Shown here one piece after another: positions 7,359 through 16,272 of a DNA stretch of 64,000 nt. The translations under genes were made by a program, and so were the position numbers. The DNA lies in NCBI RefSeq assembly GCF_004217145.1, contig NZ_SHKR01000018.1, positions 186,001 through 250,000 of the forward strand, read 5' to 3'. The DNA is from Kribbella rubisoli (lineage in GTDB: Bacteria > Actinomycetota > Actinomycetes > Propionibacteriales > Kribbellaceae). The notes under the pieces are model-generated. The model did not search any database. It was not told the DNA's origin and saw nothing but the letters and a program-made list of their open reading frames with translations. Every line of letters begins with the position of its first letter. Position 1 is the stretch's first letter.

Positions 7359-8465
7359 TCAAGGGGTCAGCACGAGTTCCAGGCGCAGCCATTTCGCCAG
7401 ATCGCGGATCTCGCGGTGCACGGCCGCGGTCAGCGTCTTCGAGAACGGCTCGTCCTCGTGGATCGCGTCGACCCGGAAGATCCCGGCCTTGCGGTCCGAC
7501 ATCGCGTCGACCTTCCCGACCAGGCGGTCGTTGTGCAGGATCGGCAGCGCGAAGTACCCCCATCTACGTTTCGCGACCGGTTTGTACATCTCCAGCTGGT
7601 AGTCGAAGTCGAAGATCTCGCCGAGTCGCTTCCGGTCGTACACCAGCCGGTCCAGCGGCGAGAGGATCGCCGTCCGCCCGGTGAACGGCTGACCGAGCAG
7701 CTCCGGATCGATCCGCCACTCGCCACGGACGCCGTCGACCACCGCCCGCTCCCCCGCCTCGCCGGCGTCGAGCGGCTCGCCCGGGCACGCCGGTCCCTTG
7801 GCCCGCAGGATCCCCATCGAACTCAGCCGCTGCTCCTCGCGGATCCGGGCCGCCTTCTCCAGCGGAACCACCGGCTCGTCGGGGTAGATCCGGGACGCCA
7901 GGTCCCACAGCCGGTCGCGTCCGTCACGACCCGCGATCGCCACCTCACCGCGCTGGATCATGAACTCGAGCAGCTGCGACACGTTGCGGTTGTTGGTCCA
8001 GCCGCTCGACTTCCACGGCCGCACGCAGGTGTCCGGCAGCTCGCGCATCACCAGCGGACCGTCCTGACGCAGCCGCTCGAGGATGTCGAGCCGGCAGCCC
8101 TCGTTGGACTTCACCCAGTCGCCGCGGTACTGCTGCCAGTCCAGCGACTCGCCGTCCGACGGCCACGCCTCCATCTGGGCCCGGAACAGCGCTAATGTCT
8201 CCGGCAACCGCACGAACCCGCGCAGCTCGAGCAACTGCTGCGTCGCCAGCGCATCCGCGAGCTCGGCAGCGTCGTACGACGAACCGAGCCGACTCCACGC
8301 AACCAGGTCCGCGTTCGGCGCGACATACGCCGTTTGGTCGAGCTGGATCGCGTTCAACCCGCGCACGATGTCGAACAGATCGTCGGGCCGCTCACTCGTC
8401 AGCAGCTGTGCGCGCACCGCCAGCCGCCTGGCGTCTCGTTTCGACAACTGATGAAGAACGGTCAC
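7359..8465 (-). CDS. YcaQ/AlkX-type winged-helix DNA glycosylase-like protein
   Basis: A 368-residue protein of the HTH_42 (DUF1006) family. The motif IQLDQTAYVAPNADLVAWSRLG corresponds to the region of YcaQ holding the QxD catalytic pair; here these are Q41 and D43. Three winged-helix segments are expected; the C-terminal region has the common motif DRLVYDRKRL...FDFDYQLEMYKP. Characterised relatives (E. coli YcaQ, Streptomyces AlkZ) unhook interstrand DNA crosslinks or bulky alkyl adducts. The gene stands alone, divergent from the lipoprotein gene. Confidence 0.85.
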   Translation of the reverse strand: MTVLHQLSKRDARRLAVRAQLLTSERPDDLFDIVRGLNAIQLDQTAYVAPNADLVAWSRLGSSYDAAELADALATQQLLELRGFVRLPETLALFRAQMEAWPSDGESLDWQQYRGDWVKSNEGCRLDILERLRQDGPLVMRELPDTCVRPWKSSGWTNNRNVSQLLEFMIQRGEVAIAGRDGRDRLWDLASRIYPDEPVVPLEKAARIREEQRLSSMGILRAKGPACPGEPLDAGEAGERAVVDGVRGEWRIDPELLGQPFTGRTAILSPLDRLVYDRKRLGEIFDFDYQLEMYKPVAKRRWGYFALPILHNDRLVGKVDAMSDRKAGIFRVDAIHEDEPFSKTLTAAVHREIRDLAKWLRLELVLTP

Positions 8466-8556
8466 AAAGAGAGACTAAGCGACCGATCGGACAGTATTCT
8501 GGGACGAAGGCTGGGCTAGGTGGGGACCTTGGGCTCGGGGGCAGGGGGGATAGATC

Positions 8557-9399
8557 GTGGCGCTACGTGGTTGGACAGTTATGTCCGGTGTAGTTCTGCT
8601 GGCAGTCGCCGGTTGTACGAGCGCCGAAGGTTCGAGTGGGTCGAGCCCGGTGACCGAAACCCCCTCGATCGTTCTTCCCCGGACCACGGGTCCGGTCAAG
8701 GCCGCGGCCGACTGCGCCCATTCCACCGAGCAACTCCCGCCGGAGGCCCAGGCGGACGGCGTCGCGCTGGCCGCGACGACCGATCCGACCCGCACGTCGT
8801 TGCTGCTCAAGAACATCGGCGGGCTGACGGCGATCATCATGCCGGACGCGGGCTTCACCAGCCGGCTGATCGCTGCGCCGGCCGGGAACCCGACCGATCT
8901 GGCGTCGCGGGCCGCACTGATCGCCGTCAACAACAGCGGCGGCCTCGCCGGGGTCCTGGACATCCCTGTGTTCATGCCCAAGAACCAGGTCATCGTCGTA
9001 CCGCCGCAGTGGGGGGTCTGCGTGCTGAGCGACAGCCTCAAGGAGTTCGCCTCGGCGCGGTACCTGCAGGACAAGTCGACCACCGCGCAGTACTTCCTGT
9101 CGAAGGCACTCGCGGACCAGGTGCTCGGCAAGAACAGCATCGCCAGGACGCAGCCGACGCTGATCAGGTGCGCGAAGAGCACCGCGGACGTCGTCAAGGG
9201 CAAGCCGACGCTGTCGGATATCGAGCAGTACGTCGAGATCCTCGCCCCCGGCTCACCCTGCCGCAACAGCTATCAGGCCCTGTTGCACAGCGACCGGGAC
9301 GCCGCCGATCAGCTAGCGACCGCGGTGCTCAGCGAACTCCAGGCAACCCCGAGGCTGAAGCCCAACAGCGACCTGGTCATCACCACCGCCCGAAGCTGA
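8557..9399 (+). CDS. Putative lipoprotein of unknown function
   Basis: A 280-residue exported protein. Residues 1-20 form a lipoprotein signal peptide with a lipobox LAVAGC, so Cys20 is the probable lipidation site. The mature part starts with a Ser/Thr/Pro-rich linker and then a domain with several cysteines (DCAHS, GVCVL, IRCAKS, SPCRN) that could form two disulfides on the outside of the cell. I recognise no enzyme motif or named family. A GGGGGGA tract lies upstream of the GTG start. Confidence 0.7.
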   Translation: MALRGWTVMSGVVLLAVAGCTSAEGSSGSSPVTETPSIVLPRTTGPVKAAADCAHSTEQLPPEAQADGVALAATTDPTRTSLLLKNIGGLTAIIMPDAGFTSRLIAAPAGNPTDLASRAALIAVNNSGGLAGVLDIPVFMPKNQVIVVPPQWGVCVLSDSLKEFASARYLQDKSTTAQYFLSKALADQVLGKNSIARTQPTLIRCAKSTADVVKGKPTLSDIEQYVEILAPGSPCRNSYQALLHSDRDAADQLATAVLSELQATPRLKPNSDLVITTARS

Positions 9400-9514
9400 C
9401 CGGAGCTGATCCCAGGGTCGGGTCCGGGTCCGATCAGGGAGAACTCCACTGCCGCTTGCCCCGCCGCGGCCGGAGACTGGAGTCCTACCGTTCGACCCTC
9501 GGAGGTCTTCAGTC

Positions 9515-9784
9515 ATGATCGGCTTCATCGTCGCCGGACTCGTCATCGGAGCGTTGGCCCGGCTCTTCACGCCCGGCAAGCAGAAGCTCGGCCTGCTCGC
9601 CACGTTGCTGCTCGGCCTGGCCGGCTCGGTGATCGGCGGCACGATCGCCGCGATCCTCGGCACCGGCAGCATCTTCGAGCTGAACGTGTTCGGCTTCATC
9701 ATCGCGGTGATCTCGTCGGTGCTGCTCGTCGGCACGGCCGAGTCACTGTCGGCCCGCCGCAAGAACTCGTCCATCAGCCGCTAA
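9515..9784 (+). CDS. GlsB/YeaQ/YmgE-type small membrane protein
   Basis: An 89-residue protein with three hydrophobic helices. The opening MIGFIVAGLVIGALARLFTPG and the central GSVIGGTIAAIL are hallmarks of the transglycosylase-associated (GlsB/YeaQ/YmgE) family, which is linked to stress responses but has no proven biochemical role. A GGAGG ribosome site (9500-9504) precedes the ATG. It is convergent with the GH65 gene, with a 20-bp gap. Confidence 0.9.
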   Translation: MIGFIVAGLVIGALARLFTPGKQKLGLLATLLLGLAGSVIGGTIAAILGTGSIFELNVFGFIIAVISSVLLVGTAESLSARRKNSSISR

Positions 9785-9804
9785 GCAGCACTGAGCACGC
9801 CGCC

Positions 9805-12174
9805 TTAGCCGCCCTCGTTGATCGCCATCGCCGGCCGCGGTTCGCGGCCCGGCGGTTGCGGCGGCCGGGGCAGCAACGGGCGCCGCTTCTCCAGCGTCCG
9901 AACGACCGGCTTGTCGGCCCGGACCGTGATCTCCTCCCCGGCGTGCCGGAGGGTGATCTCGGCGTCCGGGCCGTTGTGCACGGTGTACTTCACCGCCACC
10001 GGATCGATCTCCACCTTCAACCGGACCCCGCGCCAGCGGATCGAGAAGCTCAGCCCGCCCAGCCCGATCGGCAGCGCCGGATCGAACGACAGGTGGCCGT
10101 CGCGGTCCCGCAACCCGCCGAAGCCGCAGACCAGCGCACTCCATGCACCACCGAGCGACGCCATGTGCAGCCCGTCGCCGGTGTTGTGGTGAAGGTTGCG
10201 CATATCGATCAGCGCGGCCTCGTACGCATAGTCGTACGCAAGGTCCAGATGCCCGACCTCCGCGGCCATCACAGCCTGCACGCACGCGGACAACGACGAG
10301 TCCCGCACCGTCAGCCGCTCGTAGTAGTCGAAGTTCCGCGCCTTCTCCTCGGCGGTGAACGCGTCACCGCACCAGAAGGTCGCGAGGATCAGGTCGGCCT
10401 GCTTCACCACCTGCGTGCGATACAGCTGGAAGTACGGCGCGTGCAGCAGCAGCGGATACTTGTCCTTGTAGGCGTCGAAGTCCCACACGGCGTACCCGGT
10501 GAACCCTTCGGACTGCGGATGTACGCCGAGATCCTTGTCGTACGGCACATACACGGCAGCAGCCGCGTCGCGCCACGCGGCCTCCTCCTCGGCGTCGATG
10601 CCGAGCTCGCGGGCCCTGGCCGGCAGCTTGACCGATACCTCCGCCGCGAACCGCAGGTTGCGCGCCGCCATCAGGTTGGTGAAAACGTTGTCGTCGGCAA
10701 CGGCGCTGTACTCGTCCGGGCCGGTCACGCCAGGCAGATGCCAACGCCCTTCGCGGTCGTGGTGTCCCAGCGACATCCACAGCCGGGCCGTCTCCGCCAG
10801 CAACTCCAGCCCGACCTCTTCGAGGAAGCCGTCGTCGGCGGTGGCGGTGTGGTAGCGCATGACCGCTTCCGCGATGTCGGCGTTCAGGTGGAACGCCGCA
10901 GTACCGGCGGGCCAGTAGCCGGAGCACTCTTGGCCGCGGATCGTCCGCCACGGGAAAGCCGCGCCCTTGAAGCCCAGCACCTCCGCCCGCTCCTTGGCCA
11001 GCTCGAGGATCGAATGTCGCCAGCGCAACGCATCGGCGGCCGCGTCGGGCATGGTGTAGGTCAGCACCGGCAGCACGAAGCCCTCGGTGTCCCAGAACGT
11101 GTGCCCGTCGTACCCGGCGCCGGTCAGTCCCTTGGAAGGGATCGCGCGACGCTCGGCGCGCGCGCCGGCCTGCAGCACGTGGAAGAGCGCGAACCGCACC
11201 GCCTGCTGCAGCTCCGGATGACCTTGCACCTCGACGTCGGCGCCGTCCCAGAAGTCGTCGAGGAAGTCGACCTGCTGCTTGGTCAGTCCGTCCCAGCCCG
11301 AGAACTGTGCACTCGCGATCGCCGCTGCGACCTGGTCCCGGATCGCTGTCTCCGAACGCAAACTCGACCAGCCGTACGCCAGGTACTTCACTACACGCAG
11401 ACTCTCGCCGGGCTGCAGGTGAGCAATCACCGTGGTCCGGGCCCAGTCCTCGCGCACGTCCTGGTCCATCGCGTACCGGACGGTGGTGTCCACCTCGTGC
11501 GACATCGCAGCCGCCATCAACTGCTGGCTGCGCGTGGTCCGGTGGATCAGCACGACGCCGTGCTCGCCGCCGTCGTGGCTGACCGGCTTCAGCGGGTTGT
11601 CGAGCACTGCCGCGACACGGGGGTCGTCGGACAGCTTCGGCTGCGCCTCGTTGGCGACCAGCTCGGACTGGATCACGAACCGGGCCGGCTGGTCGACCGG
11701 CTCGACGACGTACTCGATCGCGGCGACCGCGCGCTGGGTCAGCGACACCAACCGACGGCTGCGGACCTTGATCCGCTTGCCGCCCGGTGAAGTCCAGTCG
11801 ACGTCGCGTTCGAGGATGCCGGTGCGGAAGTCGAGCGAGCGTTCGTGCTTGGTCAGGTACCCGTACCGGATGTCGAACGGCGAGTCGTCGACCATCAGCC
11901 GGATCAGCTTGCCGTTGGTCACGTCGACGAGCGTCTGCCCCGACTCCGGATAGCCGTAGCCGGCTTCGGCGTACGGCAAGGGGCGCTGCTCGTAGAAGGA
12001 GTTCAGGTACGTGCCCGGAATCGCGTACGGCTCGCCTTCGTCGAGGTTGCCGCGCAGGCCGATGTGGCCGTTCGACTGGGCGAACAGCGACTCCGACTGC
12101 GCCAGCTTGTCCAGCGCGAGACGGGTCTCGCGCAGTCGCCAGGGCTCGATGGGGTGATGGCCTCGATCGATCAT
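9805..12174 (-). CDS. GH65 family disaccharide phosphorylase
   Basis: A 789-residue GH65 protein of usual family length. It has an N-terminal beta-sandwich domain (about 1-270) with RGNLDEG and GTYLNSFYE, then an (alpha/alpha)6 barrel. GHTFWDTEGF and the catalytic-acid region GVTGPDEY (Glu in PDE) are intact. The family phosphorolyses trehalose, maltose, kojibiose or nigerose to beta-glucose-1-P. The adjacent HAD gene, which shares one base with this start (stop and start in TGATG), would convert that product to glucose-6-P. The arrangement resembles Rv3400-Rv3401 of Mycobacterium tuberculosis. The disaccharide used is undetermined. The C-terminal tail is Pro/Arg-rich. Confidence 0.9.
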   Translation of the reverse strand: MIDRGHHPIEPWRLRETRLALDKLAQSESLFAQSNGHIGLRGNLDEGEPYAIPGTYLNSFYEQRPLPYAEAGYGYPESGQTLVDVTNGKLIRLMVDDSPFDIRYGYLTKHERSLDFRTGILERDVDWTSPGGKRIKVRSRRLVSLTQRAVAAIEYVVEPVDQPARFVIQSELVANEAQPKLSDDPRVAAVLDNPLKPVSHDGGEHGVVLIHRTTRSQQLMAAAMSHEVDTTVRYAMDQDVREDWARTTVIAHLQPGESLRVVKYLAYGWSSLRSETAIRDQVAAAIASAQFSGWDGLTKQQVDFLDDFWDGADVEVQGHPELQQAVRFALFHVLQAGARAERRAIPSKGLTGAGYDGHTFWDTEGFVLPVLTYTMPDAAADALRWRHSILELAKERAEVLGFKGAAFPWRTIRGQECSGYWPAGTAAFHLNADIAEAVMRYHTATADDGFLEEVGLELLAETARLWMSLGHHDREGRWHLPGVTGPDEYSAVADDNVFTNLMAARNLRFAAEVSVKLPARARELGIDAEEEAAWRDAAAAVYVPYDKDLGVHPQSEGFTGYAVWDFDAYKDKYPLLLHAPYFQLYRTQVVKQADLILATFWCGDAFTAEEKARNFDYYERLTVRDSSLSACVQAVMAAEVGHLDLAYDYAYEAALIDMRNLHHNTGDGLHMASLGGAWSALVCGFGGLRDRDGHLSFDPALPIGLGGLSFSIRWRGVRLKVEIDPVAVKYTVHNGPDAEITLRHAGEEITVRADKPVVRTLEKRRPLLPRPPQPPGREPRPAMAINEGG

Positions 12175-12971
12175 CAGCCCCCCACCTTTCCTGACACGTC
12201 GGCTGACACATCGGCTGACACATCGGCTGACAGCAGGTCTGCCAGGTCGCGGACCACGACGTCGGCGCCGTGCGACTTCAGGTCGGCGGCTTGCCCGACG
12301 CGGTCGACTCCGATCACCTGGCCGAAGTGGCCTGAGCGGCCGGCCGCCACACCGGCCAGCGCGTCCTCGAACACGGCCGCCTCGGACGGGTCGACGCCGA
12401 AGCCCTTGGCCGCGGCCAGGAACGTGTCGGGCGCCGGCTTGCCCTTCAGGCCTTCGGTCCGGATCGTCACGCCGTCGACGATCTGCTCGACATACTTGGC
12501 GAGTCCGGTGACGTCCAGCACCTCGCGGGTGTTCGCGCTCGACGACACCACCGCGCGGCGGAGTCCGGCCTGCTCGGCGGCCTGGAGGTATCGCCGGGAG
12601 CCTTCGAACACGTGCACGCCCTCGGTCCGGATCCGGCGCTGGACGGCCTCGTTCTTCCGGTTGCCGAGGCCGTTCACCGTCATGGCGTCCGGCGGATCGT
12701 CGGTCGCACCGTCGGGCAGCGTGATCCCGCGCGCGGTCAGGAAGTCGCGCACTCCGTTCGCGCGGGGCTTGCCGTCGACATACGCGTCGTACTCCGACCG
12801 CGCGTCGAACGGCTGGAACGGTATCCCGTGCTGCGCCGAATAATCACGGAGGAACAGGTCGAACATCTCTTTCCACGCGGCGGCGTGGACGGCAGCGGTG
12901 TCGGTCAGCACACCATCCAGGTCGAACAGACAGGCCCGGATCCCCGCAGGTAGTCCCAGCATGGTCACCAC
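12174..12971 (-). CDS. HAD-family beta-phosphoglucomutase
   Basis: A HAD-superfamily protein of 265 residues (262 if the in-frame ATG at 12962 is used). The nucleophile motif is FDLDGVLTDT, motif II is VVSSSANT, motif III lies around GKPAPDTF, and the acidic motif IV is VFEDALAG. The cap insertion and the family length fit beta-phosphoglucomutase, which interconverts beta-glucose-1-P and glucose-6-P. It lies between the ECF sigma gene (one base after its stop if the GTG at 12971 is used) and the GH65 gene (1-base overlap). The C-terminus carries a short tandem repeat, SADV SADV SADV, encoded by 12-bp DNA repeats. Confidence 0.88.
   Translation of the reverse strand: MVTMLGLPAGIRACLFDLDGVLTDTAAVHAAAWKEMFDLFLRDYSAQHGIPFQPFDARSEYDAYVDGKPRANGVRDFLTARGITLPDGATDDPPDAMTVNGLGNRKNEAVQRRIRTEGVHVFEGSRRYLQAAEQAGLRRAVVSSSANTREVLDVTGLAKYVEQIVDGVTIRTEGLKGKPAPDTFLAAAKGFGVDPSEAAVFEDALAGVAAGRSGHFGQVIGVDRVGQAADLKSHGADVVVRDLADLLSADVSADVSADVSGKVGG
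12191..12233. repeat. 12-bp tandem repeat inside the 3' end of the phosphoglucomutase gene
   Basis: The unit CTGACACATCGG (first copy CTGACACGTCGG) is repeated at 12191-12202, 12203-12214 and 12215-12226, with a partial fourth copy. As the unit is a multiple of three it adds SADV tetrapeptides to the C-terminus without changing the frame. Copy number could vary between strains by slippage. Confidence 0.85.
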
Positions 12972-12972
12972 A

Positions 12973-13938
12973 CTAGGGGGTCAACCGGTCCGGCAAGCCA
13001 AAGGCAGGGAATCGGGAGTAGCCGAAGGTGGTGATCTCCACGATCTTGTGGTCGCTCACCCACAGCACGTCCAGCTTGAACGCCCGCCACACCGTGTCCC
13101 CCGGACGCATCAGGTACGACGCTGCTGCAGGCAACCGGTTGGCCGAGGTCGGCACCAACTTCCACTCGCCGTCGCGCTTCGGCCCCATGCCCCGCTCGAA
13201 CAACGGCAGGCACGCGGCCAGACCGTCGAACGTCAACTGGTCAGGCGGCATCGAGATCCGCAGGTCTTCGGCCGCGATCGCGATCGCGGCCGCTGCGTCA
13301 CAGCGCTGGTGCGCGTCGATGAAGCGATCCAGCACCTCGCGCTCCTCGGCCGTCGGGCGTGGCGCACTCCAGTCGGACCGTCGCGCCGGCAGGCGCTGCT
13401 GCATCGTCACGCGGGCGCGCTGGAGCGCACTGTTGGCCGCGGCCACGCTGGTCTCCAACAGACCGGCAGTCTCCGACGCCGACCAACCGAGGACGTCACG
13501 CGCGATGAGTGCGGCACGCTGACGAGCAGGCAAGGCCTGGAGGGCGATCAGGAACGTGAGCTCGATCGTCTCCCGGTCCACCGCGACGGCATCGGGCTGG
13601 TCGGCCGGTGGAGCGATCTCGTCGAGCAACCGGTCCGGATACGGCTGGAGCCAGACCATGTCGCCGGGCGACGTACTGCGTCTGGTCTGTCGTCGGGTCA
13701 CGTCCAGACAGACGTTGGTCGCGATCCGGTACAGCCAGGCGCGGAAGTACGTGCGCCCGTCGTACTGGTCCCGGCTGCGCCACGCCCGCAGCAGCGTCTC
13801 CTGCACGGCATCCTCGGCATCGTCGTACGACGCGAGCATGCGATAGCAGTGCACGTGGAGCTCGCGCCGGTGCCGCCCCGCGAGGTCGGCGAACGCGGCC
13901 TCGTCGCCCGCGAACGCCGCCTCCTCCAGCGTGGTCAT
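12973..13938 (-). CDS. ECF sigma factor with SnoaL-like C-terminal domain
   Basis: A 321-residue sigma-70 family protein. Region 2 (about 10-80) includes YDDAEDAVQETLLRAW, and region 4 (about 140-195) includes LPARQRAALIARDVLGWSASE. The remaining 120 residues (DRFIDAHQRCDAAAAIAI... DVLWVSDHKIVEITTF) form a SnoaL/NTF2-like domain, as in SigG/SigX5-type ECF groups where that domain modulates activity in place of an anti-sigma factor. The start at 13938 overlaps the VOC stop by four bases (ATGA), so translation is probably coupled. No anti-sigma gene is adjacent. Confidence 0.9.
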   Translation of the reverse strand: MTTLEEAAFAGDEAAFADLAGRHRRELHVHCYRMLASYDDAEDAVQETLLRAWRSRDQYDGRTYFRAWLYRIATNVCLDVTRRQTRRSTSPGDMVWLQPYPDRLLDEIAPPADQPDAVAVDRETIELTFLIALQALPARQRAALIARDVLGWSASETAGLLETSVAAANSALQRARVTMQQRLPARRSDWSAPRPTAEEREVLDRFIDAHQRCDAAAAIAIAAEDLRISMPPDQLTFDGLAACLPLFERGMGPKRDGEWKLVPTSANRLPAAASYLMRPGDTVWRAFKLDVLWVSDHKIVEITTFGYSRFPAFGLPDRLTP

Positions 13939-14348
13939 GAGGTGTGTCCGACCTCCTGGACGGTCCAGTTGTTGCCGTCCGGGTCGTCGAAGGACAAGAA
14001 GGTGCCGTAGTCGGAGCGCTCCGGGTGGAGGCCGTCCTGTTTGCCCTGGGCACCGAAGTGGAACGGCTCGCTGACCTCCACACCACGGCCGACCAGCTCG
14101 GCCCGGGCCGCCTCGATGTCCTTCACCACCAGGTGGGTGCCCTGGTAGCTGCCCGGCTTCGCCGAGGTCACCCCGGTCCCGATCGTGATCGAGCACGCCG
14201 ACCCGGGCGGGGTCAGCTGCACGACCCGGAACGAGTCGCCGGCCCGGTGGTCGACGTCCTCGGCGAACCCGAGCTGGTCGGTGTAGAACTTCTTGGCCCG
14301 ATCCACGTCCGACACCGGCACGATCACGAGCTCGAGTTTCCAGTCCAT
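13935..14348 (-). CDS. VOC (glyoxalase-fold) protein
   Basis: A 137-residue vicinal-oxygen-chelate fold protein. It shows two beta-alpha-beta-beta-beta modules: LELVIVPVSDVDRAKKFYTDQLGF opens the first and GTHLVVKDIEAARAELVGRG the second, closing with SFDDPDGNNWTVQEV. Members include dioxygenases, glyoxalase I and antibiotic-binding proteins; nothing here fixes the role. It heads the operon with the ECF sigma factor, phosphoglucomutase and GH65 genes. A GGGAGG ribosome site is upstream of the ATG. Confidence 0.88.
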   Translation of the reverse strand: MDWKLELVIVPVSDVDRAKKFYTDQLGFAEDVDHRAGDSFRVVQLTPPGSACSITIGTGVTSAKPGSYQGTHLVVKDIEAARAELVGRGVEVSEPFHFGAQGKQDGLHPERSDYGTFLSFDDPDGNNWTVQEVGHTS

Positions 14349-14369
14349 CTGCGGCCTCCCGCGGTCACC

Positions 14370-14389
14370 GTCGGTCCAGTCTGACCGAC
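14370..14389. promoter_or_regulatory. Inverted repeat in the leader of the VOC-sigma-GH65 operon
   Basis: GTCGGTC, six bases, GACCGAC: a perfect 7-bp inverted repeat, ending 21 bp upstream of the VOC start. It could be a repressor operator or a small hairpin in the 5' leader. No regulator in the window is an obvious match. Confidence 0.4.
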
Positions 14390-14439
14390 ATCAATAACCG
14401 TGTAACGACGGCCGCCCCAGAAACTCATCGGTCCATCGA

Positions 14440-15453
14440 TCAGCCGACTACAGATGCCTCGAAGATCTGCGCGAACCAGTCGAGCTGGGCCAGCTGCTGG
14501 TACGTCTGGCCGCCCTCGTGGTTGTTGTACTGGTAGACCTCGATGTCCTTCTGCTCGCTCCCGGTGGCGCCGTAGTGGTTGTACGCCGCGAACACCGTCG
14601 ACGGTGGGCAGGTCGCATCCATCAGCGCGACCGAGAACAGCGTGGGCGCCGTGGCCAGCCGGCCGAGGTTGACACCGTCGAAGTAGCTCAGCGTCCGAAG
14701 TGCCGCGTCGACGTCCTGCCGGAACCCCTTCAGGTACCGGGTGATCTCGCCGTACGGGTCCTTGTCGGTGATCTGCAGCGCCCGCTCGAAGTGACACAGG
14801 AACGGTACGTCGGGCGCGCAGCCGAGCAGCTCGATCCCGGCGATCGGTGCGAGACCGGCCGCGGCAATCGAGATGCCACCGCCCTGGCTGCCGCCGGTGA
14901 CGATCACCTTGGCCGGGTCGACCAGCGGCGACGTCTTCACGGCATCGAGTGCACGGACCGCGTCGATGTACACACGGCGGTAGTAGTAGGTCTCCGGATC
15001 GGTGATGCCCGCGGTCATGAAGCCTGGCGTGTGGTTCAGACCGGCGTACGGCGTGTCGTCCGGCGTGGCGTCCAGACCGCCGGCGCCGTAGCTCTGGCCG
15101 CGGGTGTCCATCACGAAGTGGGCATAGCCTGCCTGCGCCCACAGCGTGGTCGCGTGCGGGAAGCCCCGTCCGCCGGAGTACCCGTGGTACTGCACGACGG
15201 TCGGCAGTGGGCCGGTGGCGCCTGCCGGTACGTGCAGCCAGCCCTTGACCGGCGTACCGCCGAAGCCGGCGTACGTGACGTCGTAGGTGTCGATCAGCGC
15301 GAGCTTGTTGTCGATCAGCGTGAACGAGGCGGACAGATCGTCGGTGCGCGCCTTCTCGATGGAACGGCGCCAGAAATCGACCAGGTCGGCGGGTGCGGCC
15401 ACGTCGGGCCGATACTCACGGAGCTTGTCGAGGGAAAGGTCGAACATGGCCAT
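14440..15453 (-). CDS. CE7 acetyl xylan esterase / cephalosporin-C deacetylase family
   Basis: A 337-residue alpha/beta hydrolase of the CE7 family, cytoplasmic because no signal peptide is seen. The nucleophile is the Ser in GGSQGGG, the acid the Asp in LMDATCPP, and the base the His in NNHEGG. The oxyanion-region motif RGQ in MDTRGQS and the opening MFDLSLDKLREY are typical. The family removes acetyl groups from short xylo-oligosaccharides and other acetylated sugars. It is divergent from an SDR gene. An ATG at 15447 is an alternative start. Confidence 0.92.
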   Translation of the reverse strand: MAMFDLSLDKLREYRPDVAAPADLVDFWRRSIEKARTDDLSASFTLIDNKLALIDTYDVTYAGFGGTPVKGWLHVPAGATGPLPTVVQYHGYSGGRGFPHATTLWAQAGYAHFVMDTRGQSYGAGGLDATPDDTPYAGLNHTPGFMTAGITDPETYYYRRVYIDAVRALDAVKTSPLVDPAKVIVTGGSQGGGISIAAAGLAPIAGIELLGCAPDVPFLCHFERALQITDKDPYGEITRYLKGFRQDVDAALRTLSYFDGVNLGRLATAPTLFSVALMDATCPPSTVFAAYNHYGATGSEQKDIEVYQYNNHEGGQTYQQLAQLDWFAQIFEASVVG

Positions 15454-15561
15454 GAGGGAAATTTACGCCCAACCGCGATCCTTCGGAAAACGGTGTCCAA
15501 ACCGCGGAGGCCAGCCAGTGGCGGATGCGAACCTGGCGTCCGCCCGTGTTCGGTAAGCGTC

Positions 15562-16272
15562 ATGACACTTCAAGGCATGACAGTTCTGGTTGTCGGCCGG
15601 GGCGGCGGCATCGCCCGAGCGGTGACCCTGGCCGCACGGGACGCCGGCGCACAGGTCGTCGCCGCGGGCCGCAGCCAGGACAAGCTGAAAGCGGCGTACG
15701 ACGGTGAGCCGGGTATCACCACCGAGTACGTCGACCTGACCGACGAGGCCTCGATCGCGTCGCTCGGCGAGCGGCTGGGGACCGTCGACCACATCGTCTC
15801 GACCGCATCGGCCCGGGCCCGCGGGAAGATCGCGGACCTCGACCGGGACGCGGTCCGTGCGTCGTTCGACACGAAGGTGATCGGCCCGCTGATGCTCGCC
15901 AAGCACCTCGCGCCGCGGATCAACGAAGGCGGCTCGCTGACGATCTTCTCCGGTGTCGCCGCCGCGAAGATCGCCGTCGGCACGCTCGCGGTCGCAATCA
16001 CCAACGGCGCCGCCGACGTGCTCGCCCGCTCGCTCGCGCTGGAACTGGCGCCGATCCGGGTGAACGCGATCTCCCCCGGCGTCATCGACACCGGCGCGTG
16101 GGACGGGCTCGGCGCGGGCAAGGACGACTACTTCCGCGACATCAGCCGGCGCAACCCGGCCCGGCGGATCGGTACGGCGGACGACGTCGCGCAGACCGTC
16201 CTGTTCGCGATGACCAGCACCTTCGTGACCGGTACGACGCTGCGCGTGGACGGCGGCGAACCGCTGACCTGA
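15562..16272 (+). CDS. SDR family oxidoreductase
   Basis: A 236-residue Rossmann-fold protein. The cofactor motif is VVGRGGGIARAV, and the terminal region (NAISPGVIDTGAWDGLG, TGTTLRVDGGEPLT) is that of classical SDRs. The usual YxxxK catalytic pair is not visible: the position reads VGTLAVAITNGAADVLARSLA. The protein may therefore be inactive in the classical sense or use other residues. The ATG at 15562 lacks a clear ribosome site, so the ATG at 15577 is possible. It is convergent with the enolase-superfamily gene; their stop codons abut. Confidence 0.8.
   Translation: MTLQGMTVLVVGRGGGIARAVTLAARDAGAQVVAAGRSQDKLKAAYDGEPGITTEYVDLTDEASIASLGERLGTVDHIVSTASARARGKIADLDRDAVRASFDTKVIGPLMLAKHLAPRINEGGSLTIFSGVAAAKIAVGTLAVAITNGAADVLARSLALELAPIRVNAISPGVIDTGAWDGLGAGKDDYFRDISRRNPARRIGTADDVAQTVLFAMTSTFVTGTTLRVDGGEPLT

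Noticed and set aside
10364..12223. Very long minus-strand frame overlapping the GH65 gene
   Set aside because: It is the same strand in another frame; GH65 motifs are only in the 9805-12174 frame and the alternative is Arg/Gly-rich low complexity.
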